Positions 45,756-57,439 of a stretch of DNA of 64,000 bases are shown piece after piece. Source of the DNA: Dryocosmus kuriphilus (taxonomy: Eukaryota; Arthropoda; Insecta; Hymenoptera; Cynipidae); assembly GCA_038277395.1 (NCBI GenBank), contig CM076196.1:30769935-30833934 (forward strand). Direction: 5' to 3'. How positions within the stretch are numbered: the first letter of the stretch is position 1; each line of letters starts with the position of its first letter. The notes beneath the pieces are model-generated. The model worked only from the letters and a program-made list of their open reading frames with translations, ran no database searches and was not told the DNA's origin. Made by a program: the position numbers and the translations under genes.

Positions 45756-45960
45756 CTAGTTTAAGTATTCCTAGTACACTCACGAAATATTCCGTCAATA
45801 TTCCTTGGTATTCCCAAATATTCTTGATATTCCCGATATTCCGAAGTATTCTCCAATATTCTCAAATATTCCTACATATTCCAAGTATTCGGTAATTTAC
45901 ATTCATATTCCAAAATATTCCTATATATTTCTATAAAATCTCTTGACCTTGTAATAATCT
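45756..45960. repeat. Degenerate ATATTCC-rich block, copy a
   Basis: From about GTACACTCACGAAATATT to CCTTGACCTTGTAATAA it matches 61950-62195, which lies just downstream of the last SMYD4-B exon. Internally it is a degenerate array of TATTCC-type hexamers. Confidence 0.65.
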
Positions 45961-46132
45961 TTGAAACAACTTGTAAAAAATTCCTGTAGAATCTTTAAAA
46001 TTTCCTTAAATTTATTGTTTTTTTTTTTCACATCCCTTAAAAAATCTTTCGAAACCTGTAAGTCTTCTGATATTCCTTGGAATTTTTTTAATCCGTCAAA
46101 ATCACTCGAAATCCCGTAAAATCAAGAATATA

Positions 46133-47434
46133 AAGGGTTTTTCAATAAGAGCGCTACAAAAGTAGACCGATAGGGACAGCAAACGACGCCATATTTTTTC
46201 CCCCTCTCTTGACATTTATCTTCAGTAAGGTTTGCCATTTCATCATGGAAAGATATACGATCCAACAACGAGTCGAAATTATTAAAATTTACTACCAAAA
46301 TTCGGAGTCAGTGGTCAAAACTTTAAGAGCGCTACGTACAATTTATGGTCGTCATAATCGTCCTGCCAGATCAACAATTGAGCGTCTAGTGGAAAAATTT
46401 GAATCCACAGGCTCAGTAGAAAATGTTCCCGTGCCAGTGAGACAAAGAAGTGCGCGTAGTGTTGAGAATATTGCTGCCGCTAGCGCATCAATTGCGGAAG
46501 ATTCAAATCAGTCTCTCACACGTCGTTCTCAAGCGTTGGCATCTCTGTGACGTCGTTGTGGCGAATTTTGCGAAAAGATCTTGGCCTACATCCTTACAAG
46601 ATCAAATTAACGCAAGAACTGAAGCCGCTTGACCACCAGAAGCGTCGTATGTTCGTAAATTGGGCTGAGCAACAATTTGAAAATGATCCGGATTTTCATC
46701 GAAAAATCATCTTCAGCGATGAGGCTCATTTCTGGCTGAATGGCTTCGTCAATAAGCAAAATATGCGTTATTGGTCAGCCAGCAATCCACACGTACTCCA
46801 TGAGTCACCATTGCATCCCGAAAAAATTACGGTTTGGTGCGGTTTATGGGTCGGCGGCGTCATTGGGCCGTACTTCTTCCGTGATGATCAAGACCGGCAC
46901 GTTACTGTGAATGGGAATCGCTACCGCTCAATGATAACCGAATATTTTTGGCCCGAATTGGATGATATGGACTTGGACAATATGTGGTTTCAACAGGACG
47001 GCGCCACAAGCCACACAGCGCATGTCACAATCGATTTATTGAAAACCAAGTTTGGTGAACGTGTTATCTCACGAAATGGCCCTGTCGATTGGCCGCCTCG
47101 GTCGTGCGATTTGACGCCGTTAGACTATTTCCTGTGGGGCTACGTCAAATCTATGGTCTATGCCAACAAGCCAGCGACGATTGATGAACTTCGTACGAAT
47201 ATCGAACGTGAAATTGCAACAGTATCGGCCGATTTATGCTTGAAAACCGTCGAAAATTGGGTTCAGCGTCTGGACTTCTGCAAGCGTGCCCGTGGTGGCC
47301 ATGCAAAAGAAATCGAGTTCCATACATAATGGCATCAAATGTACTTTCACAGGAATAAAGAATTTCATTGATATCCAAAACCGTTTTTGTTTTATTTAAA
47401 AAAACTTTTGTAGCGCTCTTATTGAAAAACCCTT
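46133..47434 (+). mobile_element. Tc1/mariner element, DD41D type
   Basis: 1,302 bp with TA at both sides (46131-46132, 47435-47436) and ~28-bp inverted ends AAGGGTTTTTCAATAAGAGC.... It carries a single transposase gene in sense orientation. Confidence 0.9.
46245..47329 (+). pseudogene. DD41D mariner-type transposase, one frameshift
   Basis: N-terminal part 46245-46550: helix-turn-helix region typical of this lineage (MERYTIQQRVEIIKIYY, RPARSTIERLVEKF). Near 46540 one base is missing in a G run of TTGGCATC, and the frame resumes at TSLWRILRKDLGL. The catalytic core follows: IFSDEAHF (D1), FQQDGATSHTA (D2), and LTPLDYFLWG (D3). 41 residues separate D2 and D3 by count, the DD41D spacing associated with the rosa group. 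The total would be about 360 aa. Otherwise well preserved, so a recent arrival or a single consensus error. Confidence 0.88.
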
Positions 47435-47436
47435 TA

Positions 47437-48025
47437 CTTGAAAATTCTGTGAAATCCTTTAAATAATGTAAAATTCTTTAAAAATTTTTGAACTTTAGAA
47501 ACATTTAAAATCTCGTTTCTTTGGAATCTTTGAAATTTCCTTGAAACTTTTTAAATTCCTTAAAAACTTTGAAAACCTCGCAGATCCTATTAAATTCCTT
47601 GATCTTGTTCGAAAAACCTTTGGAAAAAGAATTTTTGAGCACAATATCTCAAAAATATTTTTCTTTTTATACGTTTAACAAGTTGTGTAATAGGGTAGAG
47701 TGAAAGTGGTCAAGTTGACCAAATCGTTTGTGCTGAGTGAAAAAAATTTTTGGATTGGGATACGAAAAAAATTTTTAAAAAATTTTTGAAATCGGTTAAT
47801 ATTTTCTGCTTCTTTTTTTGAATTGAAAAGTCGAAAAAAAATTCCTATTGCTTCCAAAATTATGGAGAATTTCTTGCATGTACAATTTTTTTCTAGAGAA
47901 CAATAATAAAAAAATAGAAATAAAAAATTTTTTTTTTGATTAATTTAGAACTTTTGGAAAATTTACAAAAAACAATTTTTTTAGATTGAGTTATTTGCAC
48001 ATATTTCGGAAAAAGTTGAATATGT
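47437..48025. other. AT-rich noncoding DNA
   Basis: Degenerate TTTGAAATTCCTTGAAA-type repeats; no gene. Confidence 0.5.
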
Positions 48026-49107
48026 CAAGGGTTAAAACAGGTTACTTTTTAGTAATTTAGTTTTTTTTATCTGTGGTTACTTAAAAGTTACATTGTTTGT
48101 TCGAGGTTACTAGAAGTTACTTATTTTGTCTTATTAGTTACTACTATTGCTACATTTTTTGTCCTAAAGGACCATCTTCTTATCAATTTATAATCATTTT
48201 TGTGAAATCCCGTGAAATTTTTGGAAACTCTTGAAATCAATAAAAATCTCTTGAAATCTTTTGAAGTCTTATAAAATCTCTTCAAATCTTTGGTCATTTT
48301 TATAATTTTAAAATATTTTCAAAATGTTATATCTATTCACATGTAAGAAGTTTCGTCTATATTTTTAAAGCAATTTATAGTCGTTTTCTTGAAATCTCTC
48401 GAAATTTTTAACAAAACCCTTGAAATCTTTGGAATTTTTTATAAAATCTTCTGAAATCTTTTGAAATCCTTAAAAATCCCTTGAACTCCCTGGAAAGCTT
48501 CTGAAATCTTATAAAATCTTTTGAAATATTTGGGCATTTTTTATTTTTAAAACTATTTCCACAATGGTAAATCTATTTATTTTATTCTATTTTTATTTAT
48601 TCTATTTTTATTATATTATTTATTCTATTCTATTATTCTATTTATTTTAAATCTTCAAAAGTCCCGGGAAATGTTTTGAAATTTTATAAAATCTCTGGTT
48701 AGAAATCTATATTCTATCCTATGAAATCTTTATAATCTCTTGGCATTTTTATAATTTCAGTATTTCCAAAATGATGAATCTATTTGGGTGTTTTATTTAA
48801 GAATGTATTTTTATAGCTTCAAACCAAATTGTTAAAAAATAAATAAAACGATTTGTTTTTAGTATTACTAAGCTATTTTTTTTTAATTTGGGTGAAAATG
48901 CTGAATTCTTTGGAAAGAAGTTCGTCTAAGCAATTGAAATTCTGTTTAATGTTCTATAAGCTTTGTGAAATTTCACTATTTAAAAAAATTGTGCTTTCGT
49001 GTTTGTTACTTTTTTTACAAATTGGAGTTACTTTTTAGTTACTTTTTTTTCTAAAAATATGGTCACTATTTTACTATCCTTTGAGGCTTGAGTAGTTCCG
49101 AGCCCTG
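48026..49107. mobile_element. Nonautonomous CAGGG-ended element (complete copy)
   Basis: The left end CAAGGGTT...GGTTACTTTTTAGTAA and the right end TAGTTCCGAGCCCTG resemble each other in inverted orientation. ATATGT(C) flanks both ends (48020-48026, 49108-49114). The interior is degenerate TGAAATCTTTTGAAATC repeat without coding. The CAGGG termini suggest a hAT-like origin, although 6-7 bp of duplication is less than the usual 8. The ends recur at 51767 and 61108. Confidence 0.5.
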
Positions 49108-49200
49108 ATATGTCGAATCTGCAATTTCTTCAGCTGGAACCGAAAGAAACATGCTGATATTTTGCTTGTGGGGAAACAAATTTTTTTCGTGATTTGGGAT

Positions 49201-50133
49201 CTATTTTCTTGAGCCGCGCCGCCACAAAAATTCGCAGAGGTGATCCGCAAGATTGCTCTTGTGCACTCCTCCTCGTGAGAGGAATCGTTGCATCCACCGC
49301 CAAGATGACTCGATGCTTTGAGTGTATGCTCCGGTATCGCTATTCACAAACTCCTCGGAATGATTAACACTTTGGTGAAAAAATCCATGATCTTCGAGAT
49401 TGATATAGCCCTTCCAACAATCAGTGTGAATCTCTGTCCCTTCTGCTACATGCTTTTTTATTAATCTGATTAGAGTAGCCTGATCTCTCTTGTTATCGGG
49501 ACAGCTTTCCAACCGATAGTTCTAAGGATGATCTCTGTGAATCATTCCGAGGATCCATGATCCTCCCACTACACGTCCTCGCTCGTATTTTCGACGCCCG
49601 ATCTTGCACTCATCTATTTCAACTACTTCACCGACACCTCCAATGCGACCTTCCTCTTTGAAGTTACTGTCAAGAGCAACCATGCAGATGTCCCTACAAA
49701 AAGAGAAGCGGTCTGCAACAGTTTCTCGCAAAATCGACTGACTTTCGACAATGCCACTTTCCCGGATGGTTTGTTCGAAATTGAAGCCTACAGCGAAACA
49801 ATAAGAAATAAGCATCCATGCCGCTGCGGAAATGTGACACTTCTCAAACCACGTATTTTCCGCAACGGTATTTGTGTGACGAAACTTACCTGCTTTATAA
49901 CACAAGCACTGGCCGCAAGTCATTTCAGACGCTAAAAGAGTAATTTTTTTCTTGTATTTTGAGCAAAGCCGTTCAGTTGGAATGAGTTCAATTTGTCTCA
50001 ACCAGTGAAGTGTTTTTTTCTCTTTTTTTAAAGAATCATACTCAGACTGAAAATATGATATTTTTTTATCCATGTTGGTTAGAACTCGAGAGAAGAAAAC
50101 TTGGAAAATAATGAATGCACGCATGAAACACAC
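49201..50133 (-). pseudogene. Merlin/ISXO2-like transposase with one in-frame stop
   Basis: Two segments in the same frame (50133-49525 and 49521-49201) are separated only by a TAG at 49522-49524. A better start is probably the Met near 50071 (MDKKISYF). The N-terminal part has a CX2C pair (TCGQC). The core has EIDECKIG (first acidic residue), HTDCWKGY (second), and NHSEEFV...TGAYTQSIES...WR, the C-terminal signature of ISXO2/IS1016-type transposases, which in animals are the Merlin superfamily. Length about 290 aa is normal. I could not find convincing terminal inverted repeats, so the element borders are undefined. It starts about 90 bp right of the CAGGG element. Confidence 0.8.
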
Positions 50134-50900
50134 GCCTGTTAGTACTAGGAGCGCGGACGGTAGAGAAAGACCTGTCTCTTATTGCACTAAAATTTGTTAA
50201 ATTTTATCAGATGTATCACTAATTTTCTCGAAAACTAACGTATGAAAAAATGTTTAAGACAAAAAAATGTGTATCTCGATAAGGTTCGCAACTTTTGTTT
50301 CAAAGATTTTGCGAAAGTTTGCGTATTGACTAATCTAAACGCAAAAAACCTTGATTTTTAAGGGGGTTTTTTCCATGATAATCGATGTATCACTAATTTT
50401 CGCGAAAACTATTACTTTTAGATAAAAATGTTACAGACAAAATATGTGTAGCTCGATTAGATGTACAACTTTTGTTTGCAATATTCGATAATATTGTGCG
50501 TATTGGTTTAGATAAACGCAAAAAATGTGACCAAACGCATTTCCGTGACTTTCTTCGTATTTTCCTTGTTTTTCCAACGCAATCCTCTTTTTCTCGAAAA
50601 ATAATGGTTTTAGGCAAAAAGTGTATTCTACAAAAAAGATGTATTTTTATACTAGCTAAAACTTTTTTTAAAAATCTTTTTCGAAATTCTGCGTATTTAC
50701 TGAGATAAACGCAAAAAACTTGATTTTTATGGTGTTTTTTTATGGTTTTCACTACCATATTCGTAATCAGCGCGTCAAAGTACATATTAATATGAAGTTT
50801 CAATAAAATCGGAAAAAACCGAAAAATATCTTCAGAGATTTCAAGAAGTTTTACAAGATTTCTATAGCCTTACTTACATTTTCTTCATTCTTTTCACACT
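50134..50900. repeat. Diverged tandem repeat with GATGTATCACTAATTTTC units
   Basis: The block GATGTATCACTAATTTTCnCGAAAACTA occurs at about 50209 and 50384, followed each time by GTGTA(T/G)CTCGAT, ACTTTTGTTT and AAACGCAAAAAA..TTGATTTTTA; a third partial unit ends near 50760. The ORFs on both strands here follow this periodicity and are not credible genes. Confidence 0.55.
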
Positions 50901-51760
50901 TCTTCAAAGTCTTAAAAATAAATTAAATCTCTTTCTATAATCGCTGAAAATTCCCGGAATTACTAAAAATAGAAATTTGTCTAAACTCTCCATCAAATTC
51001 TATGCAATCTATTGATTTTCTTTTTTAATACCTTGGAGTTCCTAGGAATCTTTTGAAACTCCCTTAGAATTTTTTAGAGGCGCGATTTTATAGGATTCCA
51101 AAGATTTCAACAGATTTTGATTGATTTTAAGGGATTTTGAAGATTTTCATGAAATTTGAAGGGCTTTTTTTTAGAAATTTTAAAGTGCTTGGTCGAATTT
51201 TGTGTGATTTTAAGACATTTTAAAGTTTGTGTAGTAAAATTTAAAGAGATAGACTTTAGATGGTTGAAAGGATTTCAAAGTTTTTTTTCTTGAATTTTTA
51301 AGGAAATTCAAGAAATCTTTATGATTTTTTAAAGATCCTCTGGAATTTTAAGAAATGTAAAAGATTTTAAGCGATGATAAGGGATTTTTAAGTTTGTTCG
51401 AGAATTTATGGGATTTCAAGTGATTTTAAGAATTCTTAAAGTTTTTTGTTGCATTTTATGTGATTTTTAAGTTGATGTCGGCATTTAATAGGTTTAAAGA
51501 GATTTTAAGGAATCTTGAATTTCAAGAAATTTTTATTATATTTTAAACAAATTTCCTGAAATTTTAAAGAATTTTAAGGAATTTCAAGAGATTTTTATAG
51601 AAACTCAAAGTGGTTTTATGACATTTCAAAGTTTCTTCTTGAATTTTAAGAGATTTCAAGAAATGTTTATGATTAAATTCAAATGCAGTTATCAAAAAAT
51701 GAATAATTTTATATTTCAACTATGCAGTCTCAAATTATTTCTGTAGTATAGCGCAAACTG
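50900..51760. repeat. Degenerate GATTTTAAG-type simple repeat
   Basis: Roughly 800 bp of loosely repeated GATTTTAAGGNATTTCAAG motifs; no gene. Confidence 0.5.
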
Positions 51761-51766
51761 ATCACA

Positions 51767-51870
51767 GGGTTTGGAACGGGTTACTTTTTAGTAACTCCAA
51801 TACTTTTCTTATCTGTGGTTATTTAAAAGTTACATTTTTTTATTCCAAATTACTAGAAGCTACTTATTTT
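51767..51870. mobile_element. Left end of a second CAGGG-ended element
   Basis: CAGGGTTTGGAACGGGTTAC...TACTTATTTT matches 48026-48140. It is cut at 51871 by the terminus of another element (CAGGGTGTCTAG...). Confidence 0.55.
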
Positions 51871-52458
51871 CAGGGTGTCTAGCGACCCAGGAAAAACGGG
51901 AAAATTGGGAATTTGCCAGGGATTTTTTTCACTTTAAAAAAAAGCGGGGAAATACCGGTAATTCATGAAAAGATCCGGTAAATCGTTTGTCTTAAATTTA
52001 ATTCCAGAATTCTCATTCTTTTCCCTATTCCCCTGTTTTCCCCGTTTTTCAAGAATTCTCCTCTTTTCAAGATACATCCCCTTTTCCATTTTGTTTTTTC
52101 TTGGTTGAAAAAATCTATTTTAGTTGAAAAGTCATTTCTTTTATTTTTGGGTTAGAAATCATCTTCTTTAATTGAAAAATTCAACGATTTGTTTCAAAAT
52201 TCACCACTTTTTATTGAAAAATCGTCCATTACATTTTTGGTTTAAAAGTAATTTCTTTGTTGAAAATTCAACTGTTTGGTTAAAGATTAATCTATTTATG
52301 ATTAAAGATCTATTCTTGTTTATTGAAAGTTCCCTTTTTCGGGATTGATAATTCGTTTATTTTTTTTTTTTTACTTATACTCTCTCCCTTTCACGGGTTT
52401 GAGAGTCTTTACATAACCATCACATCTTTACGTCCAGTGTAGATTTTACAAATACTTA

Positions 52459-53782
52459 CGAGGGCCTACCCAAAAGAAACCGAACTACTTTTGTACAAAG
52501 TTATTATTTTGATTTTTCTACAAAAAACATTTAATCTCCTTCAAAGTACTCTCCATTGGAGACAATACACTTATCTAATCTTTTATTCCATTGTTCGAAA
52601 CATTTTTTAAATTCCTCTTTTGTGATGCTTGACAGCGCCTCCGTCGTTTTTTCCTTCACTTCAGCTACGTCCGCAAAACGCTTTCCTTTCATGTCCCTTT
52701 TCATTCGGGGGAATAAAAAAAAGTCACAGGGGGCTAAATCGGGTGAATAGGGTGGGTGAGGAACAGTGGCCATGCTATTTTTGGTCAAAAATCGGCGCAC
52801 AGAAAGAGCTGTGTGAGCAGGGGCGTTGTCGTGGTGGAAAAACCAGTCCCCCGACTGCCACAAATTAGGCCTTTTCCGTCGTAAACTGTTGCGCAATCTT
52901 TTCAAGACTTCCAGGTAAAATGCCTGATTAACTGTCTCACCCGGTGGAACGAATTCTGAATGGACGATTCCTCTCACATCGAAAAAACAAATGAGCATCG
53001 TCTTAATGTTTGACCTCACCTGACGAGCTTTTTTAGGGCGAGGCGAATTTTGAGTCTTCCATTGACTTGACTGTTGCTTAGTTTCAGGATCGTATCCATA
53101 ACACCACGATTCGTCACCTGTTATGACCTTGGGAAAAAAGTTTGGATCATTTTGGAATTCGTCCTTCAAAGCAGAGCATGCTTGCACGCGGCCTTGTTTT
53201 TGCTCTGCAGTCAGCAGTCGAGGAACAAATTTTGCAGCCACCCTTCTCATCCCCAAATCTTCACATAGAATTCTCTGTACTGAACTCCAACTCACGCCAG
53301 ATTTCTCCACAACTTCTTCGATGGTCCATCGTCGATCTTCCAGGATGATGTCACGAATTTTTTCAACATTTTCGTCGGTTCGGGCCGTCGAAGGACGTCC
53401 AGAGCGAGGTTGATCGTCAATTGACATTTCCCCACTTTTAAAACGAGAAAACCACTCGAACACTTGAGTTTTTTCCATAGCATCATCCTTGTAGGCCGTT
53501 TTTTAACGTCTGAAGAGTTTCTGTGCCCGTTTTCCCGAGCAGGAAGCAAAACCTCACGTTGGCACGCTGATCACGAAAATCAACCATCACAAAAAACGAC
53601 GAGCGCGCAAAGCAACAGTCACAGAAAAAATTACACACACCAAATGCAACCTTACACAGTGATAGCAGTTGGCATACTAACTGGTGAAAAGTGCCTCTAC
53701 ACGCACCTACCGGCAAAAACCCGGTACTACAACAACTCCGCTCCCCACAACATCAGTTCGGTTTCTTTTGGGTAGGCCTTCG
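52459..53782 (-). mobile_element. Mariner element (DD34D), nested in the LINE
   Basis: 1,324 bp, TA on both sides (52457-52458, 53783-53784), with ~27-bp inverted ends CGARGGCCTACCCAAAAGAA.... It splits the 3' part of the LINE. Confidence 0.92.
52531..53587 (-). pseudogene. Mariner transposase (DD34D), one homopolymer frameshift
   Basis: Starts at 53587 (MVDFRDQRANVRFCFLLGK...). A six-A run near 53507 adds one base and ends that frame, while the second frame (Met 53478, 315 aa) carries the rest: a second helix-turn-helix with the WSRFKSGE-like FEWFSRFKSGE and GRPSTARTDENV segment, VITGDESWCYGYD (D1), FHHDNAPAHTA (D2), PYSPDLAPCDFFLFP (D3, 34 residues after D2), and the end SNGEYFEGD. The total would be ~350 aa, standard for mariner. 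A single A in a homopolymer is the only lesion noticed. Confidence 0.9.
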
Positions 53783-54175
53783 TATTTCTACCTTATCCTA
53801 TATGTACATAGCTTCGCTTCTTAATCTCTAATCTAAATCTACGCACTACCGCTCAAAACCTTGGGCTTCCGTTTCCTCTCGCCCTTTCCATTCTATTGAT
53901 GGTACATTAATCCGCGACTATACTGACTTTTCTTTTGCCTTTATACGAATCATTTTGGCTCTTCTCTACCCTGTATGACCTGCTCTTTCTCTCAGCCTTT
54001 CCAATTTCTTCATCCATCCCTAGCACATTCCAAAACTACTACTTTAATCCCTTTTTCGCACTCTCTTTCCCTTCTCCCAACATTCTTTCTCTTACCTCGT
54101 TCGCAAACCGCGGCGCTTCTACTCTGTTCTTAGTCACCTCTGCTCCCCTTCGACCTTGAGACCGCTTACCTATTT

Positions 54176-55028
54176 TCAAGTCTCTCTCTCTCTCTCTTCG
54201 TACCATATCCACACCGTCTCATTCACCCACAACATGTCTCTCCCAAACCAAACTCTATTCCCTTTTCTCCTCTCCTGCCAAGCCCTCTCTCCTATTATCC
54301 ATCTTTTCCTTCTCTTCCTCCATGTCATATCTTCATCAATTCTTTCTTTTCTTCCCCTAAGCACCCTCTTTTTCCTCATTACCTCTCTCCTCTCCACTTC
54401 ACTTCCCAGTTTGGCTACGTACATCCTCGCTTTTCCTCCTGTCTTGTTGCCCACCCCCTTTATCTCCTGCACCTTGACATTTGCCCCTATGTGCCTCAAA
54501 AGTTTCTCTACCTCCTTCTTTCCCGTTTCGCTTTCTACTTGCAATCCTTTTATAACGAAATTTCTCCTTTTATTTTCTCAAGTTCACATCTCCCTCTTCC
54601 CCATCCCCTCTACCTATTTCCTCACGATTCTCTTGACGTTCAGCTCTGCATTCTAAGTTACGTACCCTCCCTTCTACCTGCCTTATTACCTTTCTCCCCT
54701 CTTCCTGCTTTTTTCTCTGTTCCTCCTCCATCCTCTCTAATTTTTGCCACACTTTTTCTTTCTCTTTCTTCCAGCACTTTCCCTATTTCTCTTTTATCTT
54801 TATAACTATCCCCTCTGTTCCCCTCCGATGTTCCTTCTCTTCCGCTATCCCTCTACTCACTACCTTCTCTAACTCTCTGAACATATTTTCCATTGTGTCC
54901 TTTGTCTTATCTAATGCCTTATCCATGGCCTTACTTGACTCTAACACCTTACCAATTGACTTGCCAAACTCTAACCTCTCTGCGTCGCCCCCACTAGTCC
55001 CGCCTGCCCGGCTCACCACTTCATTCAT
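54176..55028 (-). pseudogene. LINE ORF1 remnant
   Basis: Three pieces in shifting frames (55028-54783, 54752-54570, 54544-54176). The first part is a K/E-rich coiled-coil-like segment (MDKALDKTKDTMENMF, RKKQEEGRKVIRQVEGRV). The last resembles the RNA-binding domain of L1-type ORF1 proteins: a RRNFVIKGLQ-like entry, HIGANVKVQEI, ARMYVAKLGS, ERREVMRKKRVLRG and IDEDMT. ORF1p would coat LINE RNA and act as a chaperone. Several frameshifts make it nonfunctional. Clade assignment beyond 'L1-like ORF1' is not supported. Confidence 0.65.
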
Positions 55029-55591
55029 TGCACACTGGGTCTCAGTCTCTAATTCCCTTCTTCGGGCACGTATTGCCCTCTAGCGTTCTGTTGCCTTGAT
55101 CTCGTCGTAATCGGCCTGTTACCCTGTGGCCTGCTACTCTCCTACCTTATCCACTGGTCTCCTACGCCACTTATCAACCTCTCGCTCCGCTCCCCACGCT
55201 CCCCTCATCCGTCCTTCATCCTTCGCACTATTTCCAGACAAAAAGACAGTGGTAATTATCAATAACCAGACCTTACCTCACCATCCGTCTCCCCAGTCTC
55301 GTACAACGTCACTACCCTACTCTCTGTCCACCAAACTAACGTAACTAACTAACTTCAAACCTAACTTCACTCTTCAGCATGCACCACTTTTTCTCACTTT
55401 TTCCCTTCTTCCACCTTCCGCGACCCTTCCACTCATTCCCCCACATACCAACTGCCATAACTCTAATCACAACCCTTTTTTTTTTACCCCACACAACCCT
55501 TATTCACCTCCAAAGCCAAAACGATCGCTCAAATTCCCAACCGTCCCATCACTATCAGCGCCGGAAACGGAAGCCTTCGGATTGATAATTC

Positions 55592-56940
55592 AATTATTTT
55601 TATCTGAAAAAATAATACTTTTTTCGTCAAAAGGCAGCTACTACAATTTTGGTTAAGAATTCATCTTTTTTGACTGAGAATTAATCTTTTCAGTAGAAAT
55701 TCAACTTTAATATTTTCCTAAAAATTCAACAAATTTGGTATAACTTCATTTTTAGTCAAAAATTAAATATTTCTTAAAAATTCATCTTGTTTGTGTATAA
55801 ATTCAACGGTTTTGTTGAAAATTCCTTTTTTTGAATTAATAATTCAACTGCTTTTGTTTGAAAATTCATCTGACATGGTTGAAGTTTCAATAATTTCATT
55901 AAAATATTCATTTTTGGTTGAAAAATAATGTTCTTTAGCTGAAAATTCAACTAGCTTTTTGTTCTCGAAAATATAACTATTTTTGACTAAAAATTAATTC
56001 TTTTGTAGTCAAAATGTTATGTAGCTCTTTTTTATGAAAAATTCAAATATTTTGGTTGAAAATTAATTTTTTATTATTGAAAATGTAACTATTTCTGATT
56101 CAGAATTAATATTTTTTTGTTCAAAATTTAGCTGTTCGATTTCTGGTTGAGACTTCGTCTTTTTTAGTTGAAAATATAACAAGCTTTTTTTTTAAATTCT
56201 ATGACGTTTTATTGAAAATTTTTTTTCTTGGGTTAATTCAACTGTTTTGTTAAAAGTGAATCTTTTTCAGTTAAAAATTAAACTGTTCCGTTAGAAATTA
56301 ATTTGTTTTTGTTGAGAATATAACTATTTTTTATTGAAAATTCATTTTTTTGTTTAAAAATGAACTTTCTTGATGAAAAATTCAAATACGTATGTTGGAT
56401 GGAAATTAATTTTTTTTTTTTTGAAAGTTCAACTATTTTTGGTTCAAAATTAACATTTTTTCTTCAAAATTTATCTGTTCCATTTTTTATTGAAAATTCA
56501 ACTGCTTGGGTGAAAATAAATTTTTTTTTTGGTCGAAAAATACGAGTAATCTTTTTTGTTTTAAGTGGACTATGACATTCTCGTTTGAGAATTCATCGTT
56601 TTTAATTGAAAATTTAACTATTTTGTTAATAATTAAACTATTCGGTTTAAAATGAATATTTCTGTTGAAAATATAACTGTTTTTTATTAAAAATTCACTT
56701 TTTTGTTAAAAATTAAAAACCTAAATATTTTGGTTTCAACTGCTACATTTTTTATTGAAAATTTGAAAACTCAACTATTTTTATATATTTCTTTTCCTTG
56801 ATTGATAATAATTGAACTATTTTTGGTTGAAAATCCTTTTTTTTTATTTCTGATTGGAAATTCAACTATTTTGTTTGAAAATTAATTTTTTCTTTTGGAA
56901 ATTGAACTTATATTTTTTTAAACGATGGGCTTAAAATTTC
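55592..56940. repeat. Degenerate TTGAAAATTCAAC repeat field, left half
   Basis: Dozens of loosely conserved ~20-35 bp units of the form TTTTGGTTGAAAATTCAACT. The same units also occupy 52090-52350 before the LINE. Complementary orientation dominates at 58430-59800. No gene. Confidence 0.65.
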
Positions 56941-57157
56941 TTCGGTTTAAACCGAAGAAACGAAAGGCGTGATGTTTTGACTTTTCATTTCAGAAGTAAG
57001 ATAAATTCTAAAAGACTTTCCGTTTCTCGAAATTGCTGCGTTTCTTACATTATCTTTGTAAGTTTCATATGACTTTTCACGACTTTTTTCGAAATTCCAT
57101 ACAATTTTTTTGTATGGATTGTACAATATATACACTGTCGAAGTTTTAAATTTTCAG

Positions 57158-57393
57158 ACAGAAGAACAGCTGGCTTCAAAGATGGAAAACCTGATGGCAG
57201 AAATTCTGAAGCTGTTTTGTGTTTATTACGTCACATGGATAAAAACAATTTTCGCGGAATTGTGGATTTTGCTGCCCAGATAGCTTGTGGCCTAAAAAAA
57301 AATACAGACTTTTTTAAAAAAGGGAGCGATGTTCGGGGCCTAGCGAAACTTCTCATCCTCATAAGTTACATCTGCTTCAGGAATTCGTTTGCC
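57158..57393 (+). CDS. SMYD4-like gene B exon
   Basis: A 236-bp exon between AATTTTCAG and GCC|GTAAGT, entering in phase 1 and leaving in phase 0. It encodes an open ~78-codon segment (RTAGFKDGKPDGRNSEAVLC, LLRHMDKNNFRG, IACGLKKN, GSDVRGLAKLLILISYIC). In SMYD4-type proteins the Y/EAV..LL.H stretch lies between the MYND finger and the NHxC part of SET. Unlike the paralogous 22571-22807 the frame is intact. The next exon of matching phase is 61323. It lies between the two halves of the inverted repeat field, and a deleted mariner begins 47 bp downstream. Confidence 0.7.
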
Positions 57394-57439
57394 GTAAGTT
57401 TGAAAACTGAACTGATCTTTTAAATTCTAATCTAAAATA

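Larger units (their letters stand above)
52355..55574 (-). mobile_element. Internally deleted LINE (ORF1 plus tail), interrupted by a mariner
   Basis: Minus-strand element: the 5' end at 55574 (GGCTTCCGTTTCCGGCGC) and the 3' end in an A-rich tail (poly-T on the plus strand at about 52360-52372). A target duplication of TTCGGGATTGATAATTC (about 52338-52354) recurs as TTCGGATTGATAATTC (55576-55591). Less the mariner it is about 1.9 kb and has no reverse-transcriptase ORF, so it is a deletion derivative mobilised in trans or decayed. Confidence 0.75.

Noticed and set aside
54156..54656. 166-aa plus-strand ORF with many hydrophobic residues
   Set aside because: Antisense shadow of the LINE ORF1 remnant; the L/S/F richness is the complement of K/E/R-rich coding.
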